Shown here: positions 44,969 to 53,091 of the stretch, in pieces
Numbering within the stretch: position 1 is the stretch's first letter
Layout of the letters: each line of letters opens with the position of its first letter
DNA from: Aureimonas sp. AU4
Lineage (GTDB): Bacteria; Pseudomonadota; Alphaproteobacteria; Rhizobiales; Rhizobiaceae
Length of the DNA stretch: 63,891 bases
Direction of reading: 5' to 3'
Assembly: GCF_001463765.1 (NCBI RefSeq)
Contig: NZ_BBWK01000067.1
Span: 1 to 63,891 of the forward strand
Translations under genes and position numbers: made by a program
Notes under the pieces: model-generated
The model's input: the letters and a program-made list of their open reading frames with translations, nothing else
The model's database searches: none
Told to the model about the DNA's origin: nothing

Positions 44969-46816
44969 ATGTCCCGCCCCCTCGCCCGAACGGATGCCCT
45001 GTTCGACCTGGACCACTCCCGCCCGGACCCTTACGAGGTCCTGCGGCAGGTCTTCGGCCACGCGGCGTTTCGCGGGCACCAGGAACAGGTCGTGCGCCAC
45101 GTGACGGGCGGCGGCGACGCGCTGGTCCTGTTTCCGACGGGGGCTGGCAAGTCGATCTGCTACCAGGTGCCCGCGCTCTGCCGCGAGGGCGTCGGCATCG
45201 TCGTCTCGCCGCTCATCGCGCTCATGCGCGACCAGGTGCAGGCCCTGCGCCAAGCCGGCGTGCGGGCCGCCGCGCTCAACTCCTCAATGGACGAGGAGGC
45301 GCGCGCCACGGTGCGCCGGCAACTGATGACGGGCGAGCTCGATCTCCTCTACGTGACGCCCGAGCGCATCGCCATGCCGGGCTTCCGGCAGGTGCTCTCG
45401 CGCATCCCGGTGAGCCTCTTCGCGATCGACGAGGCGCATTGCGTGAGTGCATGGGGCCATGACTTCCGCCCCGAATACCGGCTTTTGGAGAGCCTTGCCG
45501 ACGACTATCCGAACGTGCCGCGCATCGCGCTGACCGCCACGGCCGATCCCGCGACCCGCGCCGACATCGCAGAGCGCCTGCGCCTCACCGAGGCGCCCGT
45601 CTTCATGACGAGTTTCGATCGGCCTAATATCCGCTACGCGATCGTGGAGCGCGACGAGCCGCGCCGCCAGCTTCTCCATTTCCTCAAGGACCACGACGGG
45701 GATTCGGGCATCGTCTACTGCCTGTCGCGCCGCAAGGTGGAGGAGACGGCCGACTGGCTGAACCGCGAGGGCATCCGCGCCCTGCCCTACCATGCCGGCA
45801 TGGACAATCTTCTAAAGGCCGAGCACCAGGACGCCTTCCTGCGCGAGGAGGGCCTGATCCTCGTTGCGACGGTCGCCTTCGGCATGGGCATCGACAAGCC
45901 GGACGTGCGCTTCGTCGCGCATCTCGACCTGCCCTCTTCCGTCGAGGCCTACTACCAAGAGACGGGCCGCGCCGGCCGCGACGGGCAGCCGGCCGAAGCC
46001 TGGATGGCCTACGGCCTGCAGGACGTGGTGCAGCGCGGCCGCATGATCGACGAGGGCGCGGCCGACGAAGCCGTGAAGCGGGTCGAGCGCGCCAAGCTCG
46101 AGGCCCTGCTCGGCATCTGCGAGACGGCCCAGTGCCGCCGCGCCGTGCTGCTGCAGCATTTCGGCGAGACGCTTTCCGCCCCTTGCGGCAATTGCGACAC
46201 CTGCCTCTCACCGGTCGAGACCTTCGACGGGACGGAGGATGCTGTGAAGCTGATGGCCGCGATCTACCGGACCGGCGAGCGCTTCGGTCTCGGCCACGTG
46301 ATCGAGGTCCTGACCGGCAAGGCGAGCGACAAGGTTCGCCAGATGGGACACGACCAGATCCCGGTCTTCGGCAAGGGCTCGGGCCGCGATGCACGCGGCT
46401 GGCGCTCGATCGCGCGCCAGCTCACCGCCATGGGCCTGATCGAGGTCGATCACGCCGCCTACGGCGCGCTCGTCCTGCGCGAGGAAGCGCGCGCCGTCTT
46501 CCGCAAGGAGCGGGTCGTCACCCTGCGCCGCGACCGCGCCCGCCGCGCGACCGAGCTGAAGCGGGTCGGCAGCGGCGCGGCGGACCTTGCGCCCGCCGAT
46601 GCCGAACTCTTCCAGGCGCTGCGCGCGGTGCGCACGCGGCTTGCCCGCGACAATGCGATCGCCCCCTACATGGTCTTCTCGGACGCGACACTGCGCGCCA
46701 TGGCCGAGCGCCGCCCGCGTGACGAACGCTCGCTTCTGGCGGTCCCCGGCGTCGGGCAGCTCAAGCTCCAGACCTTCGGCGCGGACTTTCTTCACGTTCT
46801 GACCGAGAACGGCTGA
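44969..46816 (+). CDS. recQ: ATP-dependent DNA helicase RecQ
   Basis: 615-residue 3'-5' helicase. Order of motifs: PTGAGKS (Walker A), [15 protein letters not shown] (motif II and the aromatic-rich loop), [48 protein letters not shown]; zinc-binding Cys residues in ICETAQCRR and CGNCDTC; RQC winged helix; C-terminal HRDC ([23 protein letters not shown]). ATG 44969 has GGAG eight bases before it; an ATG at 44906 adds 21 residues without a site. It is the last chromosomal gene before tRNA-Arg. Confidence 0.95.
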   Translation: MSRPLARTDALFDLDHSRPDPYEVLRQVFGHAAFRGHQEQVVRHVTGGGDALVLFPTGAGKSICYQVPALCREGVGIVVSPLIALMRDQVQALRQAGVRAAALNSSMDEEARATVRRQLMTGELDLLYVTPERIAMPGFRQVLSRIPVSLFAIDEAHCVSAWGHDFRPEYRLLESLADDYPNVPRIALTATADPATRADIAERLRLTEAPVFMTSFDRPNIRYAIVERDEPRRQLLHFLKDHDGDSGIVYCLSRRKVEETADWLNREGIRALPYHAGMDNLLKAEHQDAFLREEGLILVATVAFGMGIDKPDVRFVAHLDLPSSVEAYYQETGRAGRDGQPAEAWMAYGLQDVVQRGRMIDEGAADEAVKRVERAKLEALLGICETAQCRRAVLLQHFGETLSAPCGNCDTCLSPVETFDGTEDAVKLMAAIYRTGERFGLGHVIEVLTGKASDKVRQMGHDQIPVFGKGSGRDARGWRSIARQLTAMGLIEVDHAAYGALVLREEARAVFRKERVVTLRRDRARRATELKRVGSGAADLAPADAELFQALRAVRTRLARDNAIAPYMVFSDATLRAMAERRPRDERSLLAVPGVGQLKLQTFGADFLHVLTENG

Positions 46817-46899
46817 CCGCCGGCATCTCGCGCCCCGCCTTGTCCTACGCCCCGCCATCCTGTACCAAGGCGTCGGACCGTTCCCGCAACGGCTCCCCG

Positions 46900-46976
<77 letters not shown>

Positions 46977-47108
46977 GTCTTTCCAATGACTTAGCTCAAT
47001 CTGACGCCGACGTCCCACAGACGCTTCCCACATAGCGGCGTCCGGCGACGGCTTGCGCGTGCGCTCCCCTTCCCGCCTGTTCGCTTCGATCGCAGCGGAG
47101 GGACAGGC

Positions 47109-47471
47109 ATGAAGCACAGGGGTTTGGGACGAATCATGAGCGGCACGGCGCTATTAGCACTAGCCGGCTGCCAGACGGGCGCGCAGATCGAAGAGGCGCA
47201 GAGCGCACGGCTTCGTGCGTATCACGGCCAGACAGTCGCGGCCTTCAACATGGAAACCGGCCTCGTGCCCGTGTCCTTCTACCCGGTCGCGACGGGACGT
47301 GTCTTTGTGTTCGAGGGACCGACCGTCGTCACGAGCGCGCCGGGCGTCTCGAACGCGACGGCCTGTCGGCTTCTGGTCGAGACGATCGACAACGGGCACG
47401 GCGCGACCGCCGACGGCTGGACGATCGTCGGCTCGACGCGCACCGGACCGTGCCAGCTCCTTCCGATCTAG
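47109..47471 (+). CDS. Small lipoprotein, uncharacterised
   Basis: 120-residue protein with a signal peptide and lipobox LALAGC (Cys21). The mature part includes QSARLRAYHGQTVAAF and a beta-rich C-terminal half with two further cysteines. ATG 47109 has GGAGGG six bases before it. Similar short AGCQT lipoproteins occur widely in alphaproteobacteria, often beside mobile genes. It is either the last chromosomal gene or the first of the island. Function unknown. Confidence 0.65.
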   Translation: MKHRGLGRIMSGTALLALAGCQTGAQIEEAQSARLRAYHGQTVAAFNMETGLVPVSFYPVATGRVFVFEGPTVVTSAPGVSNATACRLLVETIDNGHGATADGWTIVGSTRTGPCQLLPI

Positions 47472-47577
47472 CGGGGTGTCCCACACAGTCCGGTGTGTGG
47501 GGCGCGAGTGAAGAAAGGATGGGGCCGCTCGGTCGGAAGCGTGCAAGGCTGCAAGGCAACTTTTGGAGGACCGATCG

Positions 47578-47700
47578 ATGGGTGAGAAGCGCAACGGATC
47601 GAAGGAGGGGCGCAAGCCCAAAAAGGCCGTCGAGAAGACGATCGCCGCAGCTCCAAGCACGAAGGGCCTGGAGCCGTCGGCAGGCAAGAAGAAGGGCTGA
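47578..47700 (+). CDS. 40-residue Lys-rich peptide
   Basis: Short frame MGEKRNGSKEGRKPKKAVEK through PSAGKKKG, highly basic and probably disordered. GGAGG stands seven bases before the ATG and a terminator follows 16 bp after the stop, which supports it being a real gene. Function unknown. Confidence 0.6.
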   Translation: MGEKRNGSKEGRKPKKAVEKTIAAAPSTKGLEPSAGKKKG

Positions 47701-47716
47701 CGCCCGGCCGAATGTG

Positions 47717-47746
47717 AAAAGGACCGCACGAAGCGGCCCTTTGTCG
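47717..47746. terminator. Bidirectional terminator
   Basis: AAAAGGACCGC at 47717-47727 pairs with GCGGCCCTTTG at 47733-47743 with one mismatch, followed by TCGTTT. It serves the basic peptide gene and possibly the convergent gene at 47770. Confidence 0.8.
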
Positions 47747-47769
47747 TTTCAACATGTTGCTGGAGCCCG

Positions 47770-48090
47770 TCAGGCGTCGAGCTGCCGGCGGTGCGCGTAG
47801 TCCAGGACGGCTCTCATGAGCGCGTCGTGGATGGCGCTCTCGGCGTACTGGTCGCGCTCGCGGGCGATCAGCGCCAGCGCTGCGAAGGCGCCCTCATCCG
47901 ACGTACACACGGGCGTGCGGTCGACGATCTCGTCCAGGACGGCGCCGAGCTGCGCGTCGGCCGTTCGTTCCGCGGCCCTGCCGGTGGCGGCGTTCAGTCG
48001 GACGACCGCGGCCCGGTGGGCTCGGACGATCGCTAAGAGCGGGTCGACCGGTGCGGGGACGGCGCGCGGGATGGAGTGAAGGGCGTTCAT
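47770..48090 (-). CDS. Small helical protein divergent from an XRE repressor
   Basis: 106-residue soluble protein, Ala-rich and helical, with DPLLAIVRAHRAAVVRLNAA and a C-terminal YAHRRQLDA. Similar proteins are common in alphaproteobacterial prophages and have no assigned role. Its start lies 83 bp from the XRE gene on the other strand, across three matching operator-like sites, so the XRE protein probably controls it. Confidence 0.7.
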   Translation of the reverse strand: MNALHSIPRAVPAPVDPLLAIVRAHRAAVVRLNAATGRAAERTADAQLGAVLDEIVDRTPVCTSDEGAFAALALIARERDQYAESAIHDALMRAVLDYAHRRQLDA

Positions 48091-48111
48091 TGTGGCTTAA
48101 CTCCTGTTGTG

Positions 48112-48162
48112 ATACCTGAGGAGTTAATCGGTGCCTGAGGCACTGTCAATACCTGAGGTATT
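48112..48162. promoter_or_regulatory. Three operator-like repeats between the divergent island genes
   Basis: Three copies of a CC-TGA-GG element: ATACCTGAGGAGTT (48112-48125), GTGCCTGAGGCAC (48131-48143) and AATACCTGAGGTATT (48148-48162). The second and third are perfect inverted repeats around TGA. Centres are 19 and 18 bp apart, about two helix turns. They cover the XRE promoter and lie between the two divergent genes. Confidence 0.75.
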
Positions 48163-48173
48163 ACGAGGTCGTC

Positions 48174-48473
48174 GTGAGCGCCATTACGAGCGAACAAGTC
48201 CGCGCGGCTCGCGCCCTGATCCGATGGGAGCAGAAGGAGCTCGCCGCCGCCTCCTCCATCTCGCTCCCGTCCATCAAGCGGTTGGAGACCTCACCCGGCC
48301 CCCTGGCAGCGCAGACGCGCACCGTCGATGCGATCCGGGCCGCCCTGGAAGCGGCTGGCGTCGAGTTCATCCCGGAGAACGGCGGCGGGGCCGGCGTGCG
48401 GCTGCGGGACCGGGCGGGCGCGCCCGACGAGGGGCTCCGGCCCGACGAGCTGGACGCCACGAACGACGATTGA
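48174..48473 (+). CDS. XRE-type repressor
   Basis: 99-residue Cro/C1-type regulator: ITSEQVRAARALIRWEQKELAAASSISLPSIKRLET forms the helix-turn-helix (about 4-40), with the short AVRALLxW form common in alphaproteobacterial islands, followed by a dimer-like helix (AIRAALEAAGVEFIPENGGG) and an acidic tail. The start is GTG 48174, 12 bp after the third operator. It probably represses itself and the divergent gene. The gene at 48486 follows after 12 bp. Confidence 0.9.
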   Translation: MSAITSEQVRAARALIRWEQKELAAASSISLPSIKRLETSPGPLAAQTRTVDAIRAALEAAGVEFIPENGGGAGVRLRDRAGAPDEGLRPDELDATNDD

Positions 48474-48485
48474 GAAGCGGTCCCC

Positions 48486-49061
48486 ATGCCGAAGACTGAA
48501 ATCGAGGTCGAGGAGCTCGTCCGGGACATCCGTTACCGGATCGACCTCATTTGGCCGATGATCCTGCGCGAGGCGACTGAGAAGCGGGCCTCAATTGATC
48601 CTGGCAACTCACGTCATGAGATGGAAGAGTTTCGCGTGATCCGGGAGGCCACGCTGCGCGCGATCGATCACGTCTGGAGCTATGTGCTCGGGATCTGCAA
48701 GGCGCGCCAGGTTCGCCCCGCCCAGCTCGTGCCGCCGACCGAACGGGCGCTCGACTACTTCCGCCAAGCTCTCGGCGAATATGCGGGACGCCGTTCGACC
48801 GGCACCGCACCATTCGGCGACAGCCATAGGGTCGACGAACGGGCGCGGGAAGCACAAACTGCGATCGCGAAGCACATCGAGGTGACGGCGCGCGAGGCGC
48901 TCGTCGGCTATGCTGGCGGCGCTCCGATCTTCCCGCAATCGGAATGGCCAGCGACGTGGTTCGAGATGAGCAAGCGCAAGGCGATTGCCGCGGCGATCTT
49001 CGTGCTGGGTGTGGTTGTCACGCTTCTAGCGGAGAAGCTGACCGACGTGTTGTGGCCGTGA
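48486..49061 (+). CDS. Tail-anchored helical protein, uncharacterised
   Basis: 191-residue mostly helical protein with one C-terminal membrane helix (AAAIFVLGVVVTLLAEKL). The soluble part is acidic with long amphipathic helices and RVDERAREAQTAIAKHIEVTAREAL. No named domain. It lies 12 bp after the XRE gene and is likely co-transcribed. In this setting a membrane-linked partner of the repressor is possible, but there is no direct support. Confidence 0.65.
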   Translation: MPKTEIEVEELVRDIRYRIDLIWPMILREATEKRASIDPGNSRHEMEEFRVIREATLRAIDHVWSYVLGICKARQVRPAQLVPPTERALDYFRQALGEYAGRRSTGTAPFGDSHRVDERAREAQTAIAKHIEVTAREALVGYAGGAPIFPQSEWPATWFEMSKRKAIAAAIFVLGVVVTLLAEKLTDVLWP

Positions 49062-49374
49062 GCAACACACGCAACGCCCTCTTTTGGTGCCGACTTTGTT
49101 TACGGCGACGCGATTTAGATCGCAGACTCGGATTGCGTTTAAACGCAAGCGTCGGAACAGACATGCAATGCAATTGTTGAAGCGTCTGTGCAAAACGGGG
49201 ATAGCGTGGACGGGAGTGATCCGTTAACGCTCCCTATGCGGCGCATGCGCATGCTGAATACGAACGCGCGACACGGTGACAATCTGCCGGCCGTAGCACG
49301 AAACGGGGATCCTTGTTTCGGAGCGCTTTGTGGGGTTCAAGGCAGGCCCCATCGCGTTCAACTTGGTGGGCGAC
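49062..49374. other. Intergenic island region (313 bp)
   Basis: No gene supported. It contains a 16-bp perfect palindrome at 49135-49150 and AT-rich stretches. The short frames here overlap and lack ribosome sites. Confidence 0.5.
49135..49150. repeat. 16-bp perfect palindrome
   Basis: TTGCGTTTAAACGCAA, centred on TTTAAA, 74 bp after the stop of the preceding gene. It could be an operator or a protein-bound site. No second copy noticed. Confidence 0.7.
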
Positions 49375-49917
49375 CTACGCCAGGTCGCCCACCGCCTCCT
49401 GCAAACTACCGCAAAGCACCGTGCCCCGACGAAGGATCGATCGTGTTTGCCTCGGGGCAACTCGATGGAACGTACCGATATACGTCTCGTGGCCGGCACC
49501 AACCGCTTTGATCGCAGCTTTGAAGCGTAGATCCCGCAACGGATGATCGTAGAGCACGCAAGCCTCTCGGGGGCGATCTGCAATCCAGAGTCCTGTTCGC
49601 ACCATGTCCGGGAGGCAGACGAGGTCGATCAATTCCACGTCGGAATGATCCCGCAAAATGTGTCGGATCGATTGCGCCGATATGTATGCGAGGCCAAGCG
49701 TGCATCCGATGTGCTCGGCGACCGGAAGGGGAAGATGCGCAACCGCGATCGCACCGGTTCCTTTGCACCGCAAATTGTCGAGTTGAGAAAGTTCGATCCC
49801 CATGCATTCGATGAACCAGTGCCGCAAGGGGCTGTCAAACGGAACAACCGTCCGGCGATGAGTGAAGGGTGAATATAGCAAGAACGCTCGCTGCCATGCG
49901 CCCGGCGTTGCCCGCAT
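49375..49917 (-). CDS. Uncharacterised protein, possible BECR-fold nuclease
   Basis: 180-residue protein, lower in GC than the core genome. Segments SAQSIRHILRDHSDVELIDLVCLPDMVRTGLWIADR and AAIKAVGAGHETYIGTFHRVAPRQTRSILRRG resemble the phage-associated Barnase-EndoU-ColicinE5/D-RelE (BECR) proteins: a His-rich helix, an L-P-x-hydrophobic segment, then beta-strands ending in a TFxR-like element. This is resemblance only. I start it at ATG 49917 because GGAG lies five bases upstream; a GTG at 49947 is possible. It stands alone on the minus strand. Confidence 0.5.
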   Translation of the reverse strand: MRATPGAWQRAFLLYSPFTHRRTVVPFDSPLRHWFIECMGIELSQLDNLRCKGTGAIAVAHLPLPVAEHIGCTLGLAYISAQSIRHILRDHSDVELIDLVCLPDMVRTGLWIADRPREACVLYDHPLRDLRFKAAIKAVGAGHETYIGTFHRVAPRQTRSILRRGTVLCGSLQEAVGDLA

Positions 49918-50113
49918 CTCGACTCCGTCGTTAGGGCGGCGAAACACGAGCCGGACGCAACACGCCGTCGATCAACCTGATCACAGCGTCAGCGCGACCG
50001 GATCGTGACATTTTTCGTGCACGCGTTGAGTTTTTTGTGGGAACCAGGGAGAACATCTCGACAAGAACTGACAACGCGTCCGACATCAACCCGAGAGTGT
50101 GTCGGAGGGGCGG

Positions 50114-50740
50114 ATGCGAAGCCGTTGGCTAGTTGGACTGCTTGGCTGCCTCGCGTTCGGAGGTTGTGCAACGCCGACAAGTAGCGGAGGGGGCGGCTTC
50201 GATCGGAGCGCGGCGAACCTTTCGTCGCTGGTGATGATCAACCAGCAACGCGCTGTCCGTTGCAGTGGCGAGTATGAGGACGCTGGACAGTTTTCGACCC
50301 TTAGCGTGCCCGTCAGTTGCACGGACGGAAGGTCGGGTCTTGCGTTGTATCGGAGAGGTCTCGAACCCTCCACCGGCTATGCGACAGTCGAGTTCTCCGA
50401 CGGTGCAAGCACCTTCGTTGAGTTCGGACGATCGAACTCCCGAGAGGCCACAGCGGCTCTAAGCGACACGGCATTCGTTGGTGGTTCTGTCTCGCAGGGA
50501 TACGCGGCTGCAAGCTCAACGCAAACCGGCTCTTTTGGATCATACAGCGGAAACTGCCCCACGCCTGAGAGTTTGGATGCTGCGGGCCGACGTTGTGGAT
50601 TGCGCAGCGCGGCATCCCGCCCCGGCGGATACTCTGGCTATGGCACCTACTCATCAGGAAGCAGCGGAGGAAGCACCTACGTCCGCGGTTACTATCGCAA
50701 GAATGGCACCTACGTGCGCGGGCATACGAGGCGGCGCTAG
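50114..50740 (+). CDS. Lipoprotein with C-terminal YVRGYYRKNGTYVRGH motif
   Basis: 208-residue lipoprotein: signal peptide, lipobox AFGGC, then a region with four cysteines, a Ser/Gly/Thr-rich linker and the C-terminal motif STYVRGYYRKNGTYVRGHTR. That V-x-GY-x-RK-x-GTYV-x-x-H-x-R motif closes many unrelated secreted bacterial proteins, so it is a module and not a function. ATG 50114 has GGAGG five bases before it; the GTG at 50099 is less likely. Function unknown. Confidence 0.7.
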   Translation: MRSRWLVGLLGCLAFGGCATPTSSGGGGFDRSAANLSSLVMINQQRAVRCSGEYEDAGQFSTLSVPVSCTDGRSGLALYRRGLEPSTGYATVEFSDGASTFVEFGRSNSREATAALSDTAFVGGSVSQGYAAASSTQTGSFGSYSGNCPTPESLDAAGRRCGLRSAASRPGGYSGYGTYSSGSSGGSTYVRGYYRKNGTYVRGHTRRR

Positions 50741-50943
50741 AACAGCGAAGTTCCTCCGCTTGGAGCGTAGTGGGGGATGTTCTGAGGCACAGACATGCAC
50801 GAGACGTTAGTGCACTGGCCTGAGCCTCCGGTCTACAACTCCGCACCACTTCATAGGACACAACGCCCGACCCGAGCCGGTGCGGTCCTCCTGACCGTGT
50901 GATGAGGGCGACGCGAGCTACGCTTACCAGCGCACCGATTGCA

Positions 50944-51480
50944 TCATCTGCCACGATCGCTGAGTGAACCGTCGGCACCGAGCCAGACCCCGTCCGAGAG
51001 ATAGACGTCGCCTGCGTCCTCGGACGGCGCGATCGCCGCATACAGATCGTTGAGATCCGTCTTGGTATAACTCAGCTCCATGTGATCGTACGCTTTGAAG
51101 AACTGTCGAATTGCTTCAATCAATAGGGCGTCGAGTGTCTCCCCCTCGTACTCACGCTTGATACGACACATTTTCACGTAGCGCCTGCCTGCGTGATCGT
51201 GCGCCATCTGAGGTGTGAACCCTCTTTGCCGTGAGAACGCCTCAGCTGCTCGTAGGAGGCGCGGGACATCACGGCACACGAGGATCTCGCCGTCGTCCTC
51301 GTCAGCCGTCATGGTCATCATCTGCCATTCCGGCTCCTGGCCCAGAATGCGCAGGTAACCGACAGAACCACGAGTGACTACCCTGTTGGCGAGGCCTTCA
51401 AGGCCTTCTTTTTCTGATTGGAAAACTTGGAAGTTGCCATCGTCGAACAGCGGATGGTTCGGGAGGGTAGTTGTGGTCAT
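50944..51480 (-). CDS. Uncharacterised protein, second gene of a minus-strand pair
   Basis: 178-residue soluble protein. No domain recognised. Distinctive parts are LRILGQEPEWQMMTMTADEDDGEILVCRDVP, a helical middle (LRAAEAFSRQRGFTPQMAHDHAGR), and a C-terminal AGDVYLSDGVWLGADGSL. ATG 51480 gives the likely start; the upstream frame to 51648 overlaps the neighbour gene. It lies 55 bp after the gene at 51536-52084, same strand, so the two may form a unit. Local base composition is lower in GC. Confidence 0.6.
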   Translation of the reverse strand: MTTTTLPNHPLFDDGNFQVFQSEKEGLEGLANRVVTRGSVGYLRILGQEPEWQMMTMTADEDDGEILVCRDVPRLLRAAEAFSRQRGFTPQMAHDHAGRRYVKMCRIKREYEGETLDALLIEAIRQFFKAYDHMELSYTKTDLNDLYAAIAPSEDAGDVYLSDGVWLGADGSLSDRGR

Positions 51481-51535
51481 GGTGCGCGATTCCAAGTAGA
51501 TAGCGTGATCTGCAGAAAGACTGGAATGGTGTTGA

Positions 51536-52084
51536 TCAAGTTCGACTAGTTGGGAGAAGGCTCTCGTCCAGCGCTGTCGCTCCCCACGCTCGACATGCCG
51601 CTTGTTGCGCATCGAGGAATGCCTGCTCATCCTGAACGATATGGCCAAGTGATCGCGCCGCTGTCGCGAATCCTTTCTTCGTCCCGTCGTCCATGCTGCC
51701 GGTTTCGACGTTCGCCTTATTGACGATCAGCGCACTCAGCATGGGCCACCCTGCCCGGCGGGCAAAGTCAACGAGGGCCCAAAGGTGGGTGTTCATAGGA
51801 TATCGGACGTCGTTCCAGTCGCGCCCGTTCGCCTCGGCGACTTGACCGTACGATACGTACCGGCCGTCGGATGCGGCGCGATGCAAGAAGCGGATCGTGA
51901 TCGCGAGGTCGAGATTGCCGGCGCCACGTCGGTGCAACTCAGCAACAATATTGCTATAACGTGGATCGGCGGTCGCACCCTTCCGTCGATAGTTCGCGAC
52001 GAGCGTGCTGAGTTCCTTATCGGTGTACGCCGACAACGGACGCGGATTGGCTGTTTGCTTGGCTGTGGTCGCTGAATGCGTCAT
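51536..52084 (-). CDS. Uncharacterised protein, first gene of a minus-strand pair
   Basis: 182-residue soluble protein. It has LSAYTDKELSTLVANYRRKG, then RYVSYGQVAEANGRDWNDVRYPMNTHLWALVDFARRAGWPMLSALIVNKANVETGSMDDGT. The order YG-x-hA...HLxxL...GxPxLxAhVVN+xN...G is a pattern I have seen at the ends of restriction-type or HNH-linked proteins and in short orphan proteins of alphaproteobacteria. No catalytic motif is visible. ATG 52084 follows AGGGGC. Defence or phage-control roles are speculative. Confidence 0.6.
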   Translation of the reverse strand: MTHSATTAKQTANPRPLSAYTDKELSTLVANYRRKGATADPRYSNIVAELHRRGAGNLDLAITIRFLHRAASDGRYVSYGQVAEANGRDWNDVRYPMNTHLWALVDFARRAGWPMLSALIVNKANVETGSMDDGTKKGFATAARSLGHIVQDEQAFLDAQQAACRAWGATALDESLLPTSRT

Positions 52085-52285
52085 CGTTGCCCCTGTCGAT
52101 CGTGACCCTCACGCTTTTTCGAGCACAAACCACACGCATCGCGCGAGAAGAACGTGAAGAAAGGGTAAATGCACGAAGGGTCTTGAAGCTGATCGCTACA
52201 GGAGTGGATACTAGATTGTCCGGGTGATAGAGCGCGCTCGCAACCCAGTTGACCGGTTCGCGCTAGGTGGTGCGAGGTTGTAACA

Positions 52286-52984
52286 CTACAGCCCCACCGC
52301 CGCCCGCCATGCGCCGCTCGCAACCGCCAGCGCGACGTCGCCGTCCCGGGTCTTCGTGCCGGCGACGGTGATGCCGACGAGCTCGCCGGCTCCATTCAGG
52401 ACCGGCCCGCCCGAGTAGCCTTGGATGACCGGGCACCGCATTGCTAGGAGGTCAGGAGCTGTCAGTCCCATACTCCGGCAGTCGTGCGCGACGGTGAGGG
52501 CATAGGCCCGATCCCGTCCAAAGCCGGCCGCTGATAGCTCGGCTCCCGTCTCCGGCTCGACGTCGGCCACCGGCAAGGGCGTGATCGAGATCGGTGCCGC
52601 GTCGGCCAGCACCAGCACGGCCCAATCGCGCGGCGCGGCGACGAGTGTGCGCGTCCCGTCTTGCGCCGGGTCCATACGGATTTCGCTGGCGACCGTCTGG
52701 AAGGCATAGGCGCCCCGATCGTAGCCGAGAACGAAGTGGACCGACGAAGGAGCAAGGAACCGTCCCGCTGCACGATTGAACAGGCAGTGCGCGGCGGTCA
52801 CGGCCATCTGCCGGCTGATCAGGATGCCGGTGCACCGACTGTATGCGGCCGTATTGACCTGACCAACTGCGTTCCAAGGCGGCGCGCTGATGTCGACGCG
52901 GTGGCGGGTTCCGTTATCGACCTCCTGCGCGTGGGAAGGCGTTGCGGCGGCGAGAATGGATAGGAGGGCGATCACGATGCGCAT
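52286..52984 (-). CDS. Secreted trypsin-like serine protease
   Basis: 232-residue chymotrypsin-fold protease (S1 family) with a Sec signal peptide cleaved after SHA about residue 19. The triad is His66 in VTAAHCLF, Asp120 in DWAVLVL and Ser191 in GYSGGPVL. Cysteines 51/67 and 169/184 fit disulfides. It lacks a PDZ domain, so it is a simple secreted or periplasmic protease. AAGGATCACCC precedes ATG 52984. It follows the large Ig-like protein gene within the phage-like block on the same strand. Confidence 0.9.
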   Translation of the reverse strand: MRIVIALLSILAAATPSHAQEVDNGTRHRVDISAPPWNAVGQVNTAAYSRCTGILISRQMAVTAAHCLFNRAAGRFLAPSSVHFVLGYDRGAYAFQTVASEIRMDPAQDGTRTLVAAPRDWAVLVLADAAPISITPLPVADVEPETGAELSAAGFGRDRAYALTVAHDCRSMGLTAPDLLAMRCPVIQGYSGGPVLNGAGELVGITVAGTKTRDGDVALAVASGAWRAAVGL

Positions 52985-53091
52985 GGGTGATCCTTGATAG
53001 CCCGTTGCCAGCTTTAACGCGTGTCAAAACGTAGAAGGCCCGCCCGGCGCGAACCGGGCGGGCCTCCTCGTTTATCGTCGGCCTGGTCGCT

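Noticed and set aside
49188-49511. Short plus-strand frames before the BECR-like gene
   Set aside because: They overlap the better-supported minus-strand gene or have no ribosome site.
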